NCBI RefSeq assembly: GCF_954871325.1
Contig: NC_088778.1
Coordinates: 29,931,120-29,995,119, forward strand
Direction: 5' to 3'
Source of the DNA: Gordionus sp. m RMFG-2023
Lineage: Eukaryota > Nematomorpha > Gordioida > Chordodea > Parachordodidae
Length of the DNA: 64,000 nt
Shown: positions 48,816-60,589 of the stretch, piece after piece
How positions within the stretch are numbered: position 1 is the first letter of the stretch
How the letters are laid out: every line of letters begins with the position of its first letter
Notes under the pieces: generated by a model
What the model saw: the letters and a program-made list of their open reading frames with translations, nothing else
Databases searched by the model: none
What the model was told of the DNA's origin: nothing
Position numbers and translations under genes: made by a program

Positions 48816-49097
48816 TCAGTTAAAGCAGACCCAGTCATGCTTTGAAACAGGAATAAATTGGAGAAACATTTCCTTGATAATGTTTTTATGAGTATCTACA
48901 TATTGCGCACACAACGACTTCTGCTCAATGCCAGCAATGTCCGTGGTCTCATCTGCCAAAATTGAGAAGCATGGGGCAGAATTGATTTCAACAATCAATT
49001 TTTCTAAAATGATATTGTTGCAAATATCAATTATCTCATTTTGTATCCTAGGGCTGAGATAAGTAGCATTTTTATTGGTACTAATGAGGCTCTCCAT
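48816..49097 (-). pseudogene. hAT transposase catalytic-region fragment
   Basis: The frame contains SLISTNKNATYLSPRIQNEI, NNIILEKLIVEINSAPCFSI, LADETTDIAGIEQKSLCAQY and VDTHKNIIKEMFLQFIPV. The ADETTD box carries one of the acidic catalytic residues of hAT transposases. It belongs to hAT copy 2. The next frame downstream (48060-48443) holds CPTRWSLRQQAV, with stops in between. Confidence 0.85.
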
Positions 49098-49743
49098 TAA
49101 TACAGGATCTCCTAATGCTTAAAATTTTAAAAGTCCACGAAAATTACCTTCGTTATCATTATTATTAAAATTTAAGCTTCCTGAATCCTTGTGGCCACGA
49201 AATGCTGACTATCTATTATTTTTTCAACAATTCTTTCATTATTAGCTATTATGGGAGGGGTTTTAATTGCTAAAAATATTTTTAAATTAAAATATTATTT
49301 AATTATTATACTATACTTTTTTGCTTTTTAGCATGATTTTCACCTTCAGCATTTTTAAAAAAATTCTAATATCCATGACTAGAAATTTGAAAATTATAAT
49401 ACCGGGAAATTTAAAAATAATAGATAAATATTCCGCCACAAGGAAAACATGAAAATGAAATTAATTGATAAAGTAAATTGGTAAATGAAAAAGGTAATAA
49501 TATAAAAATTTAAAAAGAAGATATGAATAAATATAATAAAATATAGAAAATAATATTTTTGAAAAATATGTCCGGCATCTGCATTTTGGCTTGGGGGGGG
49601 GTTACCTGCTTCCCCCCCCCCCGCTGTGTACGCCAATGGACATATATTAACGAAATCTCGAGGCTTGGCCAATATTTTCCTGACTAAAATATTTAGTTAG
49701 CCGTTCTAAAAATCGGCTTAAAACGAGCCGTTTAACAACACCA

Positions 49744-51640
49744 GTAAAATGTATTAAAAACTATGATAAATAGCAAACTGAACTAGATGAAGAAGATAGA
49801 TGTGTTTTTTTTTTTTTTAAAAAAAAAATAATTTATATGCAGCTCTATATAATAAATGATCATACAACAACAAACATGGCATAAAAAAAATTTTTTAAAT
49901 ATAATTTGATGTGTGTTTTTTTTGAAAAATATAACTTTTTACTATAAAAAAATTTAACTCTTTTATAAAATAAAAATAATTTACTATTTTATATTTATGA
50001 ATACAGTATTATAGCATTACATTTTGACCTGAAAATTAATTAAAAATAATATTTATTATGTTATTATATTTTATTTTTATATTTTTTAAAAAAAATTGAT
50101 TAATCGCTAAAAAAAATATAAGAAGGGATTTTAACAAAGAAGCAGGCCCATGCGAACAGAGTGAGCAAGAAAGAAAGAAAGACCATCCGCCAAATAAAAA
50201 TAATTTTAGGGACAGCCAAATTGTATTGGGCGTTAGTGTAATATTATATAATTAGAATTAATACCTCATCTCGGTGTTGTGGAGCGCGTTAAATACACAA
50301 TTAAAACATTGTAAAAACTTCTTCCATCAATGTTTTTTTTAATTTTGATTTGAAGTTTTTAATAGATTTAGGGAGTGAGGGTGAGGTTTAAATGTATGGC
50401 TGCCACCCCTTTTAATACACTGATGATTATCACACCTAATATTTTAGTATCATAATTCTTGACATCCCAAATATTGTTTGTATTGCTATTTTAAAATGCC
50501 TTTAAAGTATACTATAATTGACCAAAAACGTTACCACCGTAAAGTGAACATTTAATGACAGTACTAGAGTTTGAGTAATGCAGGGGGGGGGGGGAAATCA
50601 GACAGCGCACTTTTAAGCAAAAAGGTTAAACAAAAAAAAATCCATTTAGTTAAAATTAGTGTTGTTAAACTACCTAACACTTTAGTCAACTATAAAACAG
50701 CGTGGCCATATTGTTATCCAAAAAATATTCGAATCAATCTTCAAGTCGAGACTCACAACTTAAAAGCTTAATTCGATTTTTTAGGTTTAAAGTTTGACTA
50801 TGACATAATTGAGATGGTCAAAGCTATGTAATTTAACCAGAGTTGTTAAAGGGTCTAGATACTTAAAAATGTGGTATCTGTATCTAGATAGATTTTTGAT
50901 TAAATAATCTGTATCTATTTATTATTTTAGACGTTGTATCTATATCTAGATCCATTTAAAAAGTATCTTTTAACAACTCTGAATTTAACAAAACTAGTTA
51001 AAATAGAGAATTTTAATGAATATTTCTTCACGAATCCCTTTTTTATAAAAAAAATAAATGGCCCCTTTGTTTAGTTACTCCGTGAAAGCACGGGTAAATT
51101 CTTGCAAAGAAGAATTGTTATTTGGAAGAGCAATATTTTAAAAATTAGGGAATTCAATTTAGGGAAAGGATATTTGATCCGTAGCTAACTTTTTCTCTTA
51201 AATATGTTTATAAAATTTAAAATGTAAGAAAGCAAAATTTAAAAAATAAATTATTGGGACCTCCCCCCCCCACCCATTTATATCCTAACCCTCTACCACT
51301 TTAAAAAGCGTTAACAAAATCATTATAACGATACTAACATCCGAAATTTATAATATCGTAGTCAAGGTAAAAGTTATATTTTATATAAATAAAATATTTT
51401 ATCTATTTTTACTCGAATTTTTTTAAAAAAAATTTTTTTTTATATTTAATATGGTTTTGATAGACCAAAAAAAAATAACAATTTTCCCCCAAAAAAGTAT
51501 TATATTATCATTAGATATTAAATATTAAATATTAGATATTATTTTAAAAAAATTGTATATAATTGTATTATCTAAAGAGTTTTTTTTTTTTAAATAACCA
51601 CTATATAATAAGAACTTTTGCCTAAAAATCAATGAATTTT
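49744..51640. other. AT-rich DNA with short repeats
   Basis: No gene is recognised. A diverged family C-like start (TAGTGTTGTTAAACTACC) lies at about 50656, and a clean family E MITE at 50839-50981. Poly-G and poly-C runs lie at 50583 and 51262. Confidence 0.5.
50839..50981. mobile_element. MITE family E copy, complete
   Basis: Starts CAGAGTTGTTAAAGGGTCTA and ends GTATCTTTTAACAACTCTG, perfect inverted termini over the outer 11 bases. 143 bp, rich in TCTAGATA words, related to 45320-45480. Confidence 0.85.
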
Positions 51641-51720
51641 TTTTGAAAAATAATTCATTTTAAAAACATTTTTTTTTAAAAAAATCTTATCCATACGGAA
51701 AAATACTACCACTCCAATTT

Positions 51721-52295
51721 TAGATAATAACAGTAATACCGATTATAGCTGCCGAGATCAAGATCAACAGCGAAACTATACTTTCGAGGCCTACCTTTAC
51801 CAACATTCCTCTCTCTACCACCAACAAACAAATAACGCCAAAATTAACCGACCCGTTAGCCATGGACGCGGCGAACAATTCTCACCCCGCTTTCGATACG
51901 ATTTCAATAACAATATAATGACAGAGCCTACAAATGTTGATAATTCCAGGGGCAGGTATAACCCTTTCGAAATACGCGCCGATATGAACATTGTTAAACC
52001 CACTCTCGAAAAGGTTAAGATACGTCCTACAAATTTAAGCCTTGAGAACTCGACCCTGCAATTATCATCTCCGATTACTTTGACATCCCCTTCCTTTAGG
52101 ATTCAAACCGGTTCAATGCCATCTGGGATAGACGAAATAGCCCAATGTGGTATAAATAATAATGCTACTAACAGAACATTCGAGCAATTAGGAAAACATA
52201 GGCGGAGGGCTTTTGGTCAAAACAATGGAACACGAAACATGTCACTTCTGGATAGTATAAACGACGTAAAACGCAAGTCCCATGCTTTGTTATAA
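51721..52295 (+). CDS. Long terminal exon of an unknown protein
   Basis: This is the longest clean non-transposon frame in the window: about 190 codons after a CCAATTTTAG acceptor, ending with a TAA stop; the frame is open back to about 51645. GC content is clearly above its surroundings. The text begins DNNSNTDYSCRDQDQQRNYT and includes YHQQTNNAKINRPVSHGRGE, VDNSRGRYNPFEIRADMNIV and KPTLEKVKIRPTNLSLENST, ending SLLDSINDVKRKSHALL. It is rich in Asn, Ser, Arg and Gln, without membrane spans or a known motif, as in disordered C-terminal tails. It is on the Erg strand and could be its tail, but the channel core is absent between, so a different gene is equally possible. An internal ATG lies at 51918. 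Confidence 0.6.
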
Positions 52296-52533
52296 ACTTA
52301 TAGTCATCTTTTATAACTTAAACCAGTGTTAAAATATTCCTTTTTCATTTACCACCGAAAAATGTTAATAGGCTATTCTAGGGGTTATTTGTTACCAACA
52401 AATAGAATGAGGAAGAAAGGCTTAAAATAAGTCAAATTTTTAGTCAATAAAGTAGAAAGAGACACTAAATCTTATAATAGAGTTGTAAGAGAGTAATTCT
52501 TTTTATATGGAATTCTTCACAAATAAGTTGTTG

Positions 52534-52620
52534 ATATCATGTTGCGTTGATATCATATTGCATTGGCATTAATATCATGTTGAATTGATATCATGTTGCA
52601 TTGATATCATGTCGCATAAC
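52534..52620. repeat. Short tandem repeat, TTGATATCATGTTGCA unit
   Basis: About five imperfect copies of a 16-17 base unit lie 240 bases after the terminal exon's stop, possibly within a 3' UTR. Confidence 0.75.
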
Positions 52621-53935
52621 CATGTTTTCTCATTAAAACTATATTGTTTCCCAATTTTGGGATTTTAGAGGGGTTTATTTAAATGAGTTTTTGATGGAGT
52701 ATGTAAAATCATTTCAAATTAATTGAAACCTTTTTTCTAATAAAACGAATGTCTAATCTCAAAGATCCATAGCAGTTGTGTAAAGTAGAAGATGGGCTGA
52801 CCTCCCCCCCCCCTCTCCGTGGTAGATATGATTAAATAAAATGGATGTGTTTTCATTCTCCAATTATCTATTTTAAATTATCTCAGAAGTTTTTTTTATT
52901 TTAAACGGTGCAGGAAAAAATCCTAAAAATCTAATAAACAATACCATAGGCACATATAAATTCTAAAAATCAAATTTAACAATGTCCCAACCAAGCTATT
53001 CAGAATTCTAAACCGGGCTAAAAATGGCTGTCGGCTGTTCCAAACAGAAATCTCTGTCCTTCTCACTAATCAAACGGATTGAATCACTAAAATTTACCAA
53101 ATACTTATAAATTATTGATATCTGACTTAACGCTCAAGGCATAATATCCTACTTTTTATCTGACGTATAATTCGGACTTATTTTTTGTGATTGGCAAAAA
53201 TGTATGAAGGTTTATTTAAATATTAACGCAAACCAGATGTTCAGGTCTTCTATATTCTCCGATCACTCATAGTAAGTTCCCCCCCTATCATTTTAACCCA
53301 TCTTCCACATAGATTTAAAGTAATAAAATTTACTAATTAGGCACTGCTTACTGGTTTGATACAATATTCAGAATTAGTGCCCTCCAAAATGTGGTCCACT
53401 TCACGTTTAAAGCGTGACGTCATATTTTTTATTTTGGCGACAAGCACTAAATCGTAACTTAAACCAGATGTTTAGTTCTTTCTTTAATATTTTCTATTTT
53501 GGCATGTTGCCAATTTTATTGGCTTTTTTAAAAATATTTAGCTCTTCTTCTTTACACTGTCTAACCGATGAAATTAATCATAACAAGTGGGTTTACATCC
53601 CCACCCCACCCCAAGATAAATCCTGGCTACGCCACTAATTCAGAGTAAATAATAAAATCTCTATCATTTATGGGATTTATGAATAGAAGAAAAGAAGAAA
53701 TTTAATTACTTTTTTATAATAATTATAATACACAAAGGAAAATGTGCATTTCTCTATTTTGTGATTGGACGAATCGATGATTTTTCATTATGGGAAGGTT
53801 TTAATTTAACCATCCCTTCACGTTTTTGCCAAAATTATCATTTTATTGACTGGTCTTTTCTGCAGGCTTTTAAAGATAGTTGGTTTAAATAAACGGATTG
53901 TATTGAATTTGAAACATATGCGGTTTCGTAATTAA

Positions 53936-55080
53936 ATTGCACTGCTGTAAAGTAACGTCGATGAAAGTAACGTCGTTACTAATAGTGTATCTTTTTTTGA
54001 TGCATTCATAACCATGTTTCAAAAGGTAAGTAACGAGTTAATTTTTTTTGAGTAATGGTAATGCAAACGTTACTCTTTCGTTACTTTAAATTTTTCCTCA
54101 AAAAAGTGGGAAAAACATATTTTATTATATAATTCATTTTTTTTTTAATTTTAATATTTACGCAGAGTTTTCAATTCAGATCAACTAACATAGTACTTCA
54201 TTTTTAGTTTATTTCTTATATTTTTGTTGTTTATTGTTGAATTTTATACATTCAAGTATGTTATTATAATATATTGTAGATAGAATATAAATGTTAATAG
54301 CACTTATTTCTTCTGGTGAAGATAGTTTAACTCTGCCATGCCCTCCCCTCCTCCCAACATGTAATATTTTACACTAATAAAGATAATTAAGGCACTAAGT
54401 CTGCACTAATGTTGTTTAACAGCTCGATTTAAGCCGATTTTTTAAAACTCAATGCCAAAAAATATTGTCTAAGCCTCGAGATTTCGTTAATAGATGTTGC
54501 CACCTTAGGAGCAAAATCTTAAGGATGAAATAATATTTTTCTTATTAAAATATTGAGTTAGCCGTTTAACAACACTAGTCTACACTTATTCTAAGTGTAA
54601 TTTTAACCGTTTGTCCAGCACAAATCTATATAGATATATGAAGGTAAAAATTAGAATTTAGATAAAATTCTGATAGATTTTAAAAAAAAATTTGACCAGG
54701 ATCTGAATGAAGATTTCTGTATTTTTTTTGGTAATAAAGATCATTCTTTAACAAATTTTAATAAATTCCCCCAATTAAAATTTTTTTTATTCCTCTGCAC
54801 CAATTGAACGTGTGAGCCGTGCTGAGTACTATGCCCTCTCGTTTAATCTGATCAAAATTTTGAAAATCTTCTGAGAATTAAGGCAAAATTATTACAAAAA
54901 TATTTTATTTGTATATAATTTTATTATTATTATCTATGGGGGGAAAATTTTTTATATATATATAGTATTTTTTAGTGTTACTCGTTACTTTTCTTTGAAT
55001 AGAAAGTAACGAGTTCCTTTTTTTTAAAAAAAAAGTAGCGAGTAACGCTTTGCTTTTTTTGCAGTAAAGTTTACAGCATT
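53936..55080. mobile_element. GTAACG-rich inverted-repeat element with nested MITE
   Basis: The left end (ACTGCTGTAAAGTAACG) and the reversed right end (AATGCTGTAAACTTTACTG) are similar. Both flanks are rich in GTTACTCGTTACTT-like words. A family C MITE (54408-54576) sits inside. No transposase is recognised. Confidence 0.5.
54408..54576. mobile_element. MITE family C copy, shortened
   Basis: Starts AATGTTGTTTAACAGCTCGA and ends AGCCGTTTAACAACACT, with TCGAGATTTCGTTAATAGAT inside. Confidence 0.8.
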
Positions 55081-55594
55081 ATTAAATAATCCACTATATA
55101 AACTAAATTCTTAAAAATCGTCATCCATTGTATTTTCCATTGGGTAAATTTTATAAAGTTTTTTATTAAATTTTATATAATTAAAATATTAGTTAATTGC
55201 TCATAATGGTTTTTATAAAAATTTTAATTAGTTCAAAGGTGCTTCAGTCCAGTAATTTTTTAAAAAATGTCCTAAAATAATATATTGAAAACCATGTCAC
55301 AAATAAAAGGTAGCAACACTGATTTATGTTTAATAGGTCTAGGACATATCAAAAACTCTTTCACTTATTCATAACGAAGAACGTTATATTCTTCGAGTTC
55401 AAGTCAGAGTTTTTTTTTCTAGATTAGTGGAGGCCCTAGAATTTTATGAGTCTGGACTTCTAAGTCTTGTAGACACATTTATTTTATAAGCATTTTCACT
55501 AGATTATAAATAGATCGTAACAACAGAACTCAGATCCTTCGGAACCAAAAATATAAAAATTTCTGGGAACCGGACCTGGGTAGAATTGTTAACC

Positions 55595-55672
55595 CGATTA
55601 GGACCAATTTTTAAGGCTACCATCAGTTTTTTAAAAATTGACCCAAATCGGGCTTTTTAACAACACTAGGTC
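55595..55672. mobile_element. Remnant of a family C-like MITE
   Basis: A short hairpin-forming piece runs from TTGTTAACCCGATTAGGACC to ATCGGGCTTTTTAACAACACT. The middle is missing or replaced. Confidence 0.5.
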
Positions 55673-55679
55673 TGACAAA

Positions 55680-57720
55680 GTGCGGCTAATTTACATATAA
55701 TTATGCAAAATGTTTTGAACACCGGAACTAGAACTCTTTTTAATCTAGGTTCCATAATTTTAGGCCAAACCTTCTCCGGTTATAGCTTACCTTTTCCTAC
55801 AAAATATTTTTTGGGAAAAATTTAATATTGCGGAATAATGTGGAAAGTAAGGCTTTGTTTATAGTAAACCTGCTAAGATTGTTTAACAATTCTTTAATCA
55901 TCGCCAAAATGACAACTAAGCATGGATGGGATGAGATGTCGCGCTATTATGGTGCTTCCTATAAATGAGGCCTAGTTATAAGTAATACTTAGGGCTCAAA
56001 TAATCGAACTGCTCTCCACCTACTGGTTAAATTTTTATAAAATTCTTACATTAATTACCATATATATATATACTTTAAAAACTCGCTTAAAAAATGATAT
56101 TTAAAAAAAAATTTTAATTTAGGAATTGCTGAAGAATAAAAAATTGGAAACGTCAAAGGTAGGATCCACCAAATTCCTTCAATTATCATCCCACGGTGTA
56201 GGAGAAAAATTTGCCCAAGTATATATATAAATTTATTATTTTCCGTGATATTTAAAAATTATAGAGTTAAACAGTTATCAAAATAAGTGATTTTTTAGAC
56301 TTGAATATAAAATAAATAGGAATGAGTTTAAAAACTTAAAAGGGTGCCCATATCGTTTTCTGAGTATAATTCAGGATTAAGAACAAAAATTAAGACGAGG
56401 TAGGTAGGCAGAAACTTGGTTAAGAATTTATTTTTTTAAAAATAGGAATTAGTTCTATTATAGAATTTCCAATGTTTAGAATTATGTTTTTATTAGATTC
56501 TTGAAACTAGTTTCGAATCGGACCTTGATTTTCAAAATTTTCATTTGAATCGTGTTGAACCTCGAACCTCACTCATTTTAAAGATCATTTTTATTTTTAA
56601 ATATTTCCTCGAGCGTCTAAAAAAACAAAATTACAGCTTTCCTTGAATAATCGTACTTTTTCTCCAATCCAGTATTTTTCTATACTTAAATTGAATTCGG
56701 ATTTATTATAGTGCACACAAATTGAGTGTACGTTTTTCCGTAATTTTTTAGTAACGCGTCCCTTGTTTAAATTGAGGTTGCCTTTTTATTAAATATCGTC
56801 CGATTCAAAATTTTAAATAAGTTCTAAAAATAAAGGATTTTGTTTTTGGAAATTATATTATCGTCTGCCTTCTTATTTCTTTAATTGCTAAATATTCCTT
56901 TTTAGGATATAAGTAAGTTATATTTATATTAAATTTTATTATAATATTAACAAAACGATGATAAAAAAAATATTGTTTTGGTTGCTAATGCCAAGCGGTA
57001 ATTTTACTAATTTGCACAAGGCCATTTGAAATGCATTATTTACTCACGCAGCGTGAAAATTAGTCGAATCGGGGAGACAAATAATAATTTCTCGTAACGG
57101 GACAAATTTCAAAATGTATCATAAAATCTTTAGGCAGATTTTTTAAAGATTGCGTATATATAATTAAGTGCGCGTTAAATAAAGAGAATAGTAATTTTTT
57201 TTTGTAGATAATGTTAGTATTCAATGCTTAATTTTATTGAATATAAATCTTCTAAATAGCGTTAAAAATAACTTGTATACGAGATTTATGGCTCATGTGC
57301 ATGTTCATAATGCATACTTTATTCCTTCCTTAGAGTATACCCTAGTATTGTTAAAACTTTGCTTTTCACTAATTAACTAGTTATTTTAAGAAATATATTA
57401 ATCAAAAAAAAAACTTAATTGCAGGACATAGTTCGAATTCACAGGTTTCAATTATTAAAATTTTGTAAAATTATATCATAGTTCGATTAGGGGTTTAAAT
57501 AGAACCAGGATTATATTTAGTTTTAATAATAAATATGCTTATATATTCAATATCCAATTAGAGACTCTCAAAGCTTGGACCAATTCCCCTCCTGCCCGGG
57601 GTCGGAATTGGTTTTTATAATTTTCTTCAGGCCATGATAAACATCTTTATTACTGGCCTAAATATTTTTAGACCCGATGCAGATCTTTATATCCAACATA
57701 ATAATTTCAATAAAATTATC
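55680..57720. other. Intergenic DNA, nothing recognised
   Basis: AT-rich, with scattered GGACC/GGTCC-type degenerate repeats. No exon or clear element is visible by eye. Confidence 0.5.
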
Positions 57721-57726
57721 TTATTC

Positions 57727-57897
57727 CTACCACATTCCCTTCTCATCTTGTAGCTTCTGAAATGTTTTTCTTTCGCATTCCTTGTCTTGTCTCTTTGTCT
57801 CCAATTACCTTTGTAATTTTTCCAAGTATATTTTCCATTTCATAATTATTTTTATTATTCAATTCCCGCGTGGCATAAGCGCAATTTTTTTTTCTCT
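57727..57897 (-). CDS. Weak candidate exon, Lys/Asn-rich, unknown
   Basis: After an AATTATGTAG acceptor-like site the minus strand reads RKKNCAYATRELNNKNNYEM, then ENILGKITKVIGDKETRQGM, RKKNISEATR and a stop. It is open for about 160 nt with mixed composition. It lies downstream of the signal-peptide-like frame at 58068-58310 on the same strand, but I could not define a joining donor. Confidence 0.2.
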
Positions 57898-58067
57898 ACA
57901 TAATTTACATAATCAAGCCAATAATAGGTTCAATTTATAAATACTGAGCACAATGAAATCTGCAACAGCTGTTTTCGTATATTTCAAAAAAAAAAGTATT
58001 ATCGCCTGTGACTAATCAGCTGTGATTTCGTTAGAGATTAATTTCGCTTTGCTTGAGCGAATCGCGC

Positions 58068-58310
58068 TTATATTATAAATGCAGCATTAAAAACTATCCT
58101 GTAATCGCCTTCATAACTATCATGTAAGGTAAGATTTAATGCATAATTAGGTTGTGCAGTAATTTTTTTATTTGAGTAAATATAATTATTATTATGATAT
58201 ATTAATTCTTTATTAAAAACTTTTATTGTGCCCGTTGCTGGTAAGATAATATGCATTAATAGCAAAAAAAGCGATGATTTAATGAGCAATTTTTCTAAAT
58301 TTAAAAACAT
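58068..58310 (-). CDS. Candidate secreted protein or first exon with signal peptide
   Basis: The minus-strand frame starts MFLNLEKLLIKSSLFLLLMH then IILPATG, a good signal peptide with a plausible cleavage after ATG, and continues TIKVFNKELIYHNNNYIYSN, KKITAQPNYALNLTLHDSYE, GDYRIVFNAAFII. The mature part alternates polar and hydrophobic residues like a beta-rich domain. The last codons overlap a dispersed repeat shared with about 1965-2150, so the true end may be a splice donor before it. No family is recognised. It could be a whole 80-residue protein or exon 1 of a longer one. Confidence 0.35.
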   Translation of the reverse strand: MFLNLEKLLIKSSLFLLLMHIILPATGTIKVFNKELIYHNNNYIYSNKKITAQPNYALNLTLHDSYEGDYRIVFNAAFII

Positions 58311-58329
58311 ATTTTAAAAAATATAACAT

Positions 58330-59450
58330 TACACGCCATCTAACGGATATATTTCTATATAAATTTTAATTTTATAAAATAATGTTCATCAAAAGTTAAG
58401 AAGATTCGTGTTAATATTTTAAACAAGGTAAAGCCGCATAAAATATTATAATATATGTGTGTATATATATATATAATTATTATTGAAAAATTTTGAAACA
58501 CTTCGTTTAAATGATTTTGAGATCGGGTCTTAATAATAATAATTTATTATCAAAATTTATTGTTTAACAAAATAACTAAAATGATTTTTATCATTGTGAT
58601 GCTTCTAAAATATTTCATCCATTTCGGATAATATAATAAATTGGCTTATTTTTTTCGATAACATTATAATATTATTTTTTAAATAAAAAAGTCCTTTAAT
58701 TTTAGTTTGGCATCTATTCCAGGAATGATTGTATAGTTATTAGTCATTAGAATTTTTTAATAAATTTGATATTGGGTTTGATTTTCTGGCAAAACTAATT
58801 GGGGCATTATTAAAAATGATAATATTTTGAATTTATTAATATATAAAAAAGAAATTTGAAATTAAGTATAAAAAAAATATTCTAAATCTTCACTTCCCCC
58901 ACCCCTTTTTATAATTTTTTTATCTTTTCCTTTTTTTGATGATAAAAAAAATTTTTCTTGGAAATATATTTTTAGAAAATATTCCAAAATTAAAAGAATA
59001 TGTTTGTTAGTATTTTTATCATTAATCATTTCCTTAAAAAATAACAGACATCCTCCCATATATAATTTTTATATTAAATAGAAATGACATTTAATAATAT
59101 TTATAAAAATTTAAAAAATATTTTAAAATAGAGAAGGAGAAAAAAGAGGAAGATAAGAAAAAAGGAAGCATTAAAAAAGAAGCGCGCTATCGCATGGCCA
59201 GTTGAAACATATCATGTTTAGACTGGGGCAGAAAATCAACTTTCATATAAACTCATCTAGCTCAAAAACTATCATAGATGCTCTAATTTTATTTTAGAGA
59301 TTAAGGATTGAGCTACACATTGACATTAAATTTATTTGATATATTACCGTTATGTTTTTTCATGTTGAAGCTACTAGTCTTGTTTGATGATAAAACCTTC
59401 TATCACATCTTACGGCAAAAATTTATACCCTGTGTTAATTTTTTTATCGA
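58330..59450. other. AT-rich DNA, nothing recognised
   Basis: No exon-like stretch is seen; the minus-strand frame at 58862-59059 is Lys/Ile/Phe-rich and looks like chance. Confidence 0.5.
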
Positions 59451-59460
59451 GAATTAATAA

Positions 59461-60390
59461 ATTTAATACATTGGAAAAATAATCTAAAAGATGTTTGAAA
59501 TGATGCAAAGCATTCATAGCATTTTTTTGGGACTATATCAACCATAGTTAATCTTTTATACCATAGTTGGCATTCAGCTAATAAGGCATCATAAGATAAT
59601 TAAACATCTTCATGATAAAAATCTGCTAAATATTTTTTTTTTCTATCACCATCTGAAAAAGGTTGGGAAGGTTTTTGTGGAAATTATATCTGCAGATTGG
59701 TAAGTGCTGCCTGATGAATTAAAAACCGTTCATTTATTTGGGTTATAAATGTATCTAAGAGAGGGATAAAGACATTTATTTTATAATACTTTTCTACTTA
59801 CCCTATATTAATGTTTGGACGATGAGTTTGTCTTGCTGCAAGTCGAGGGAGACAAATATTAAACTCGTATAGCTCTGCCTTTGATTCAACAATATATAAA
59901 ATATGAAATTCTTCATCAACAATAGCCCTAATTTCCTTGAGTTCTAAAAAAATGCTCTCCGCTACTCTCATCGTCTCAATCAAGTCAATGTCATGTTTTT
60001 TAAAAGTATTACATAAAATATTTGTATAATTTGGTATAAGGATTTAATCCAATAATTTGCTTGCTTCTGAGGAAATATCTCTTTCAGGCTATTGTGATAT
60101 TTCAGTAAGAGCATTAATAATCGGTTCTTCTTACTCCATGAAAGCTGTTACTGCTTGATGGCGAGGACTCCATCTCTTTGGACAAGCTTTTTGCGATTTC
60201 TTTCTCATTGTTGGACAAAGAGTTTCAGAAATAATTCTGTTTAAAATATTATGTGGGGTTTTCCATTAATGCAGAATCCCCTAATGCTTTAAATTTTATA
60301 AGACCATGAAAATTATCTTCATTATCTTATTATTGAAATTCAAACTTCTTGAATCCAAATGGCTACGTAATGCTATGATCTGCAATCCAC
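59461..60390 (-). mobile_element. hAT transposon, copy 3, fragment
   Basis: It matches the transposase-bearing interior of hAT copies 1 and 2 (for example CATAGTTAATCTTTTATACC, GGAGACAAATATTAAACTCG and GAGGACTCCATCT) but lacks both terminal repeats. It is decayed, with only short open frames such as 59798-59983. Confidence 0.8.
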
Positions 60391-60589
60391 AATATAGAAT
60401 GGCCTCTACTTAGTTTTATCTTACATCTATTTTCTTTTGCTATTTTATTTCTATTTTTGTCAATATGTGATAAAATGGGAATCATAACCCCACTTTGAAT
60501 TAATTTGAAGAAATCATCAGTTCACAGCTTTTGTGATAATTTGTTTTTTGATGATTGTCAAAGATTTCTCCAGCATCTTTGTACTTGTT

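Larger units (their letters stand above)
46994..49638 (-). mobile_element. hAT transposon, copy 2 (TTF/ZMYM-like), decayed
   Basis: The 2645-bp element begins CAGTAGCGTACGCAGG and ends, reversed, CATTGGCGTACACAGCG. It is flanked by a perfect 8-bp duplication GACATATA. Inward from both ends lie long G/C runs. The minus strand carries transposase pieces: ILADETTDIAGIEQKSLCAQ (catalytic region, 48816-49097), CPTRWSLRQQAVTAF (about 48350-48440) and the C-terminal dimerisation region ATNERTFSSLRRLKTYLRST (47467-47769). These match hAT transposases of the TTF-type/ZMYM1-like group. The pieces lie in different frames with stops between, so the copy is inactive. Confidence 0.92.
46901..49743. mobile_element. 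MITE family C copy split by hAT copy 2
   Basis: The left half (46901-46993) reads AGTGTAAAACGGCCAACTCA through AGATTTTGCTCATAG to GTGTAGACATATA. The right half resumes at 49639 with GACATATATTAACGAAATCT and ends GCCGTTTAACAACACC. Removing the inserted hAT and one copy of GACATATA restores a normal family C element. Confidence 0.88.
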
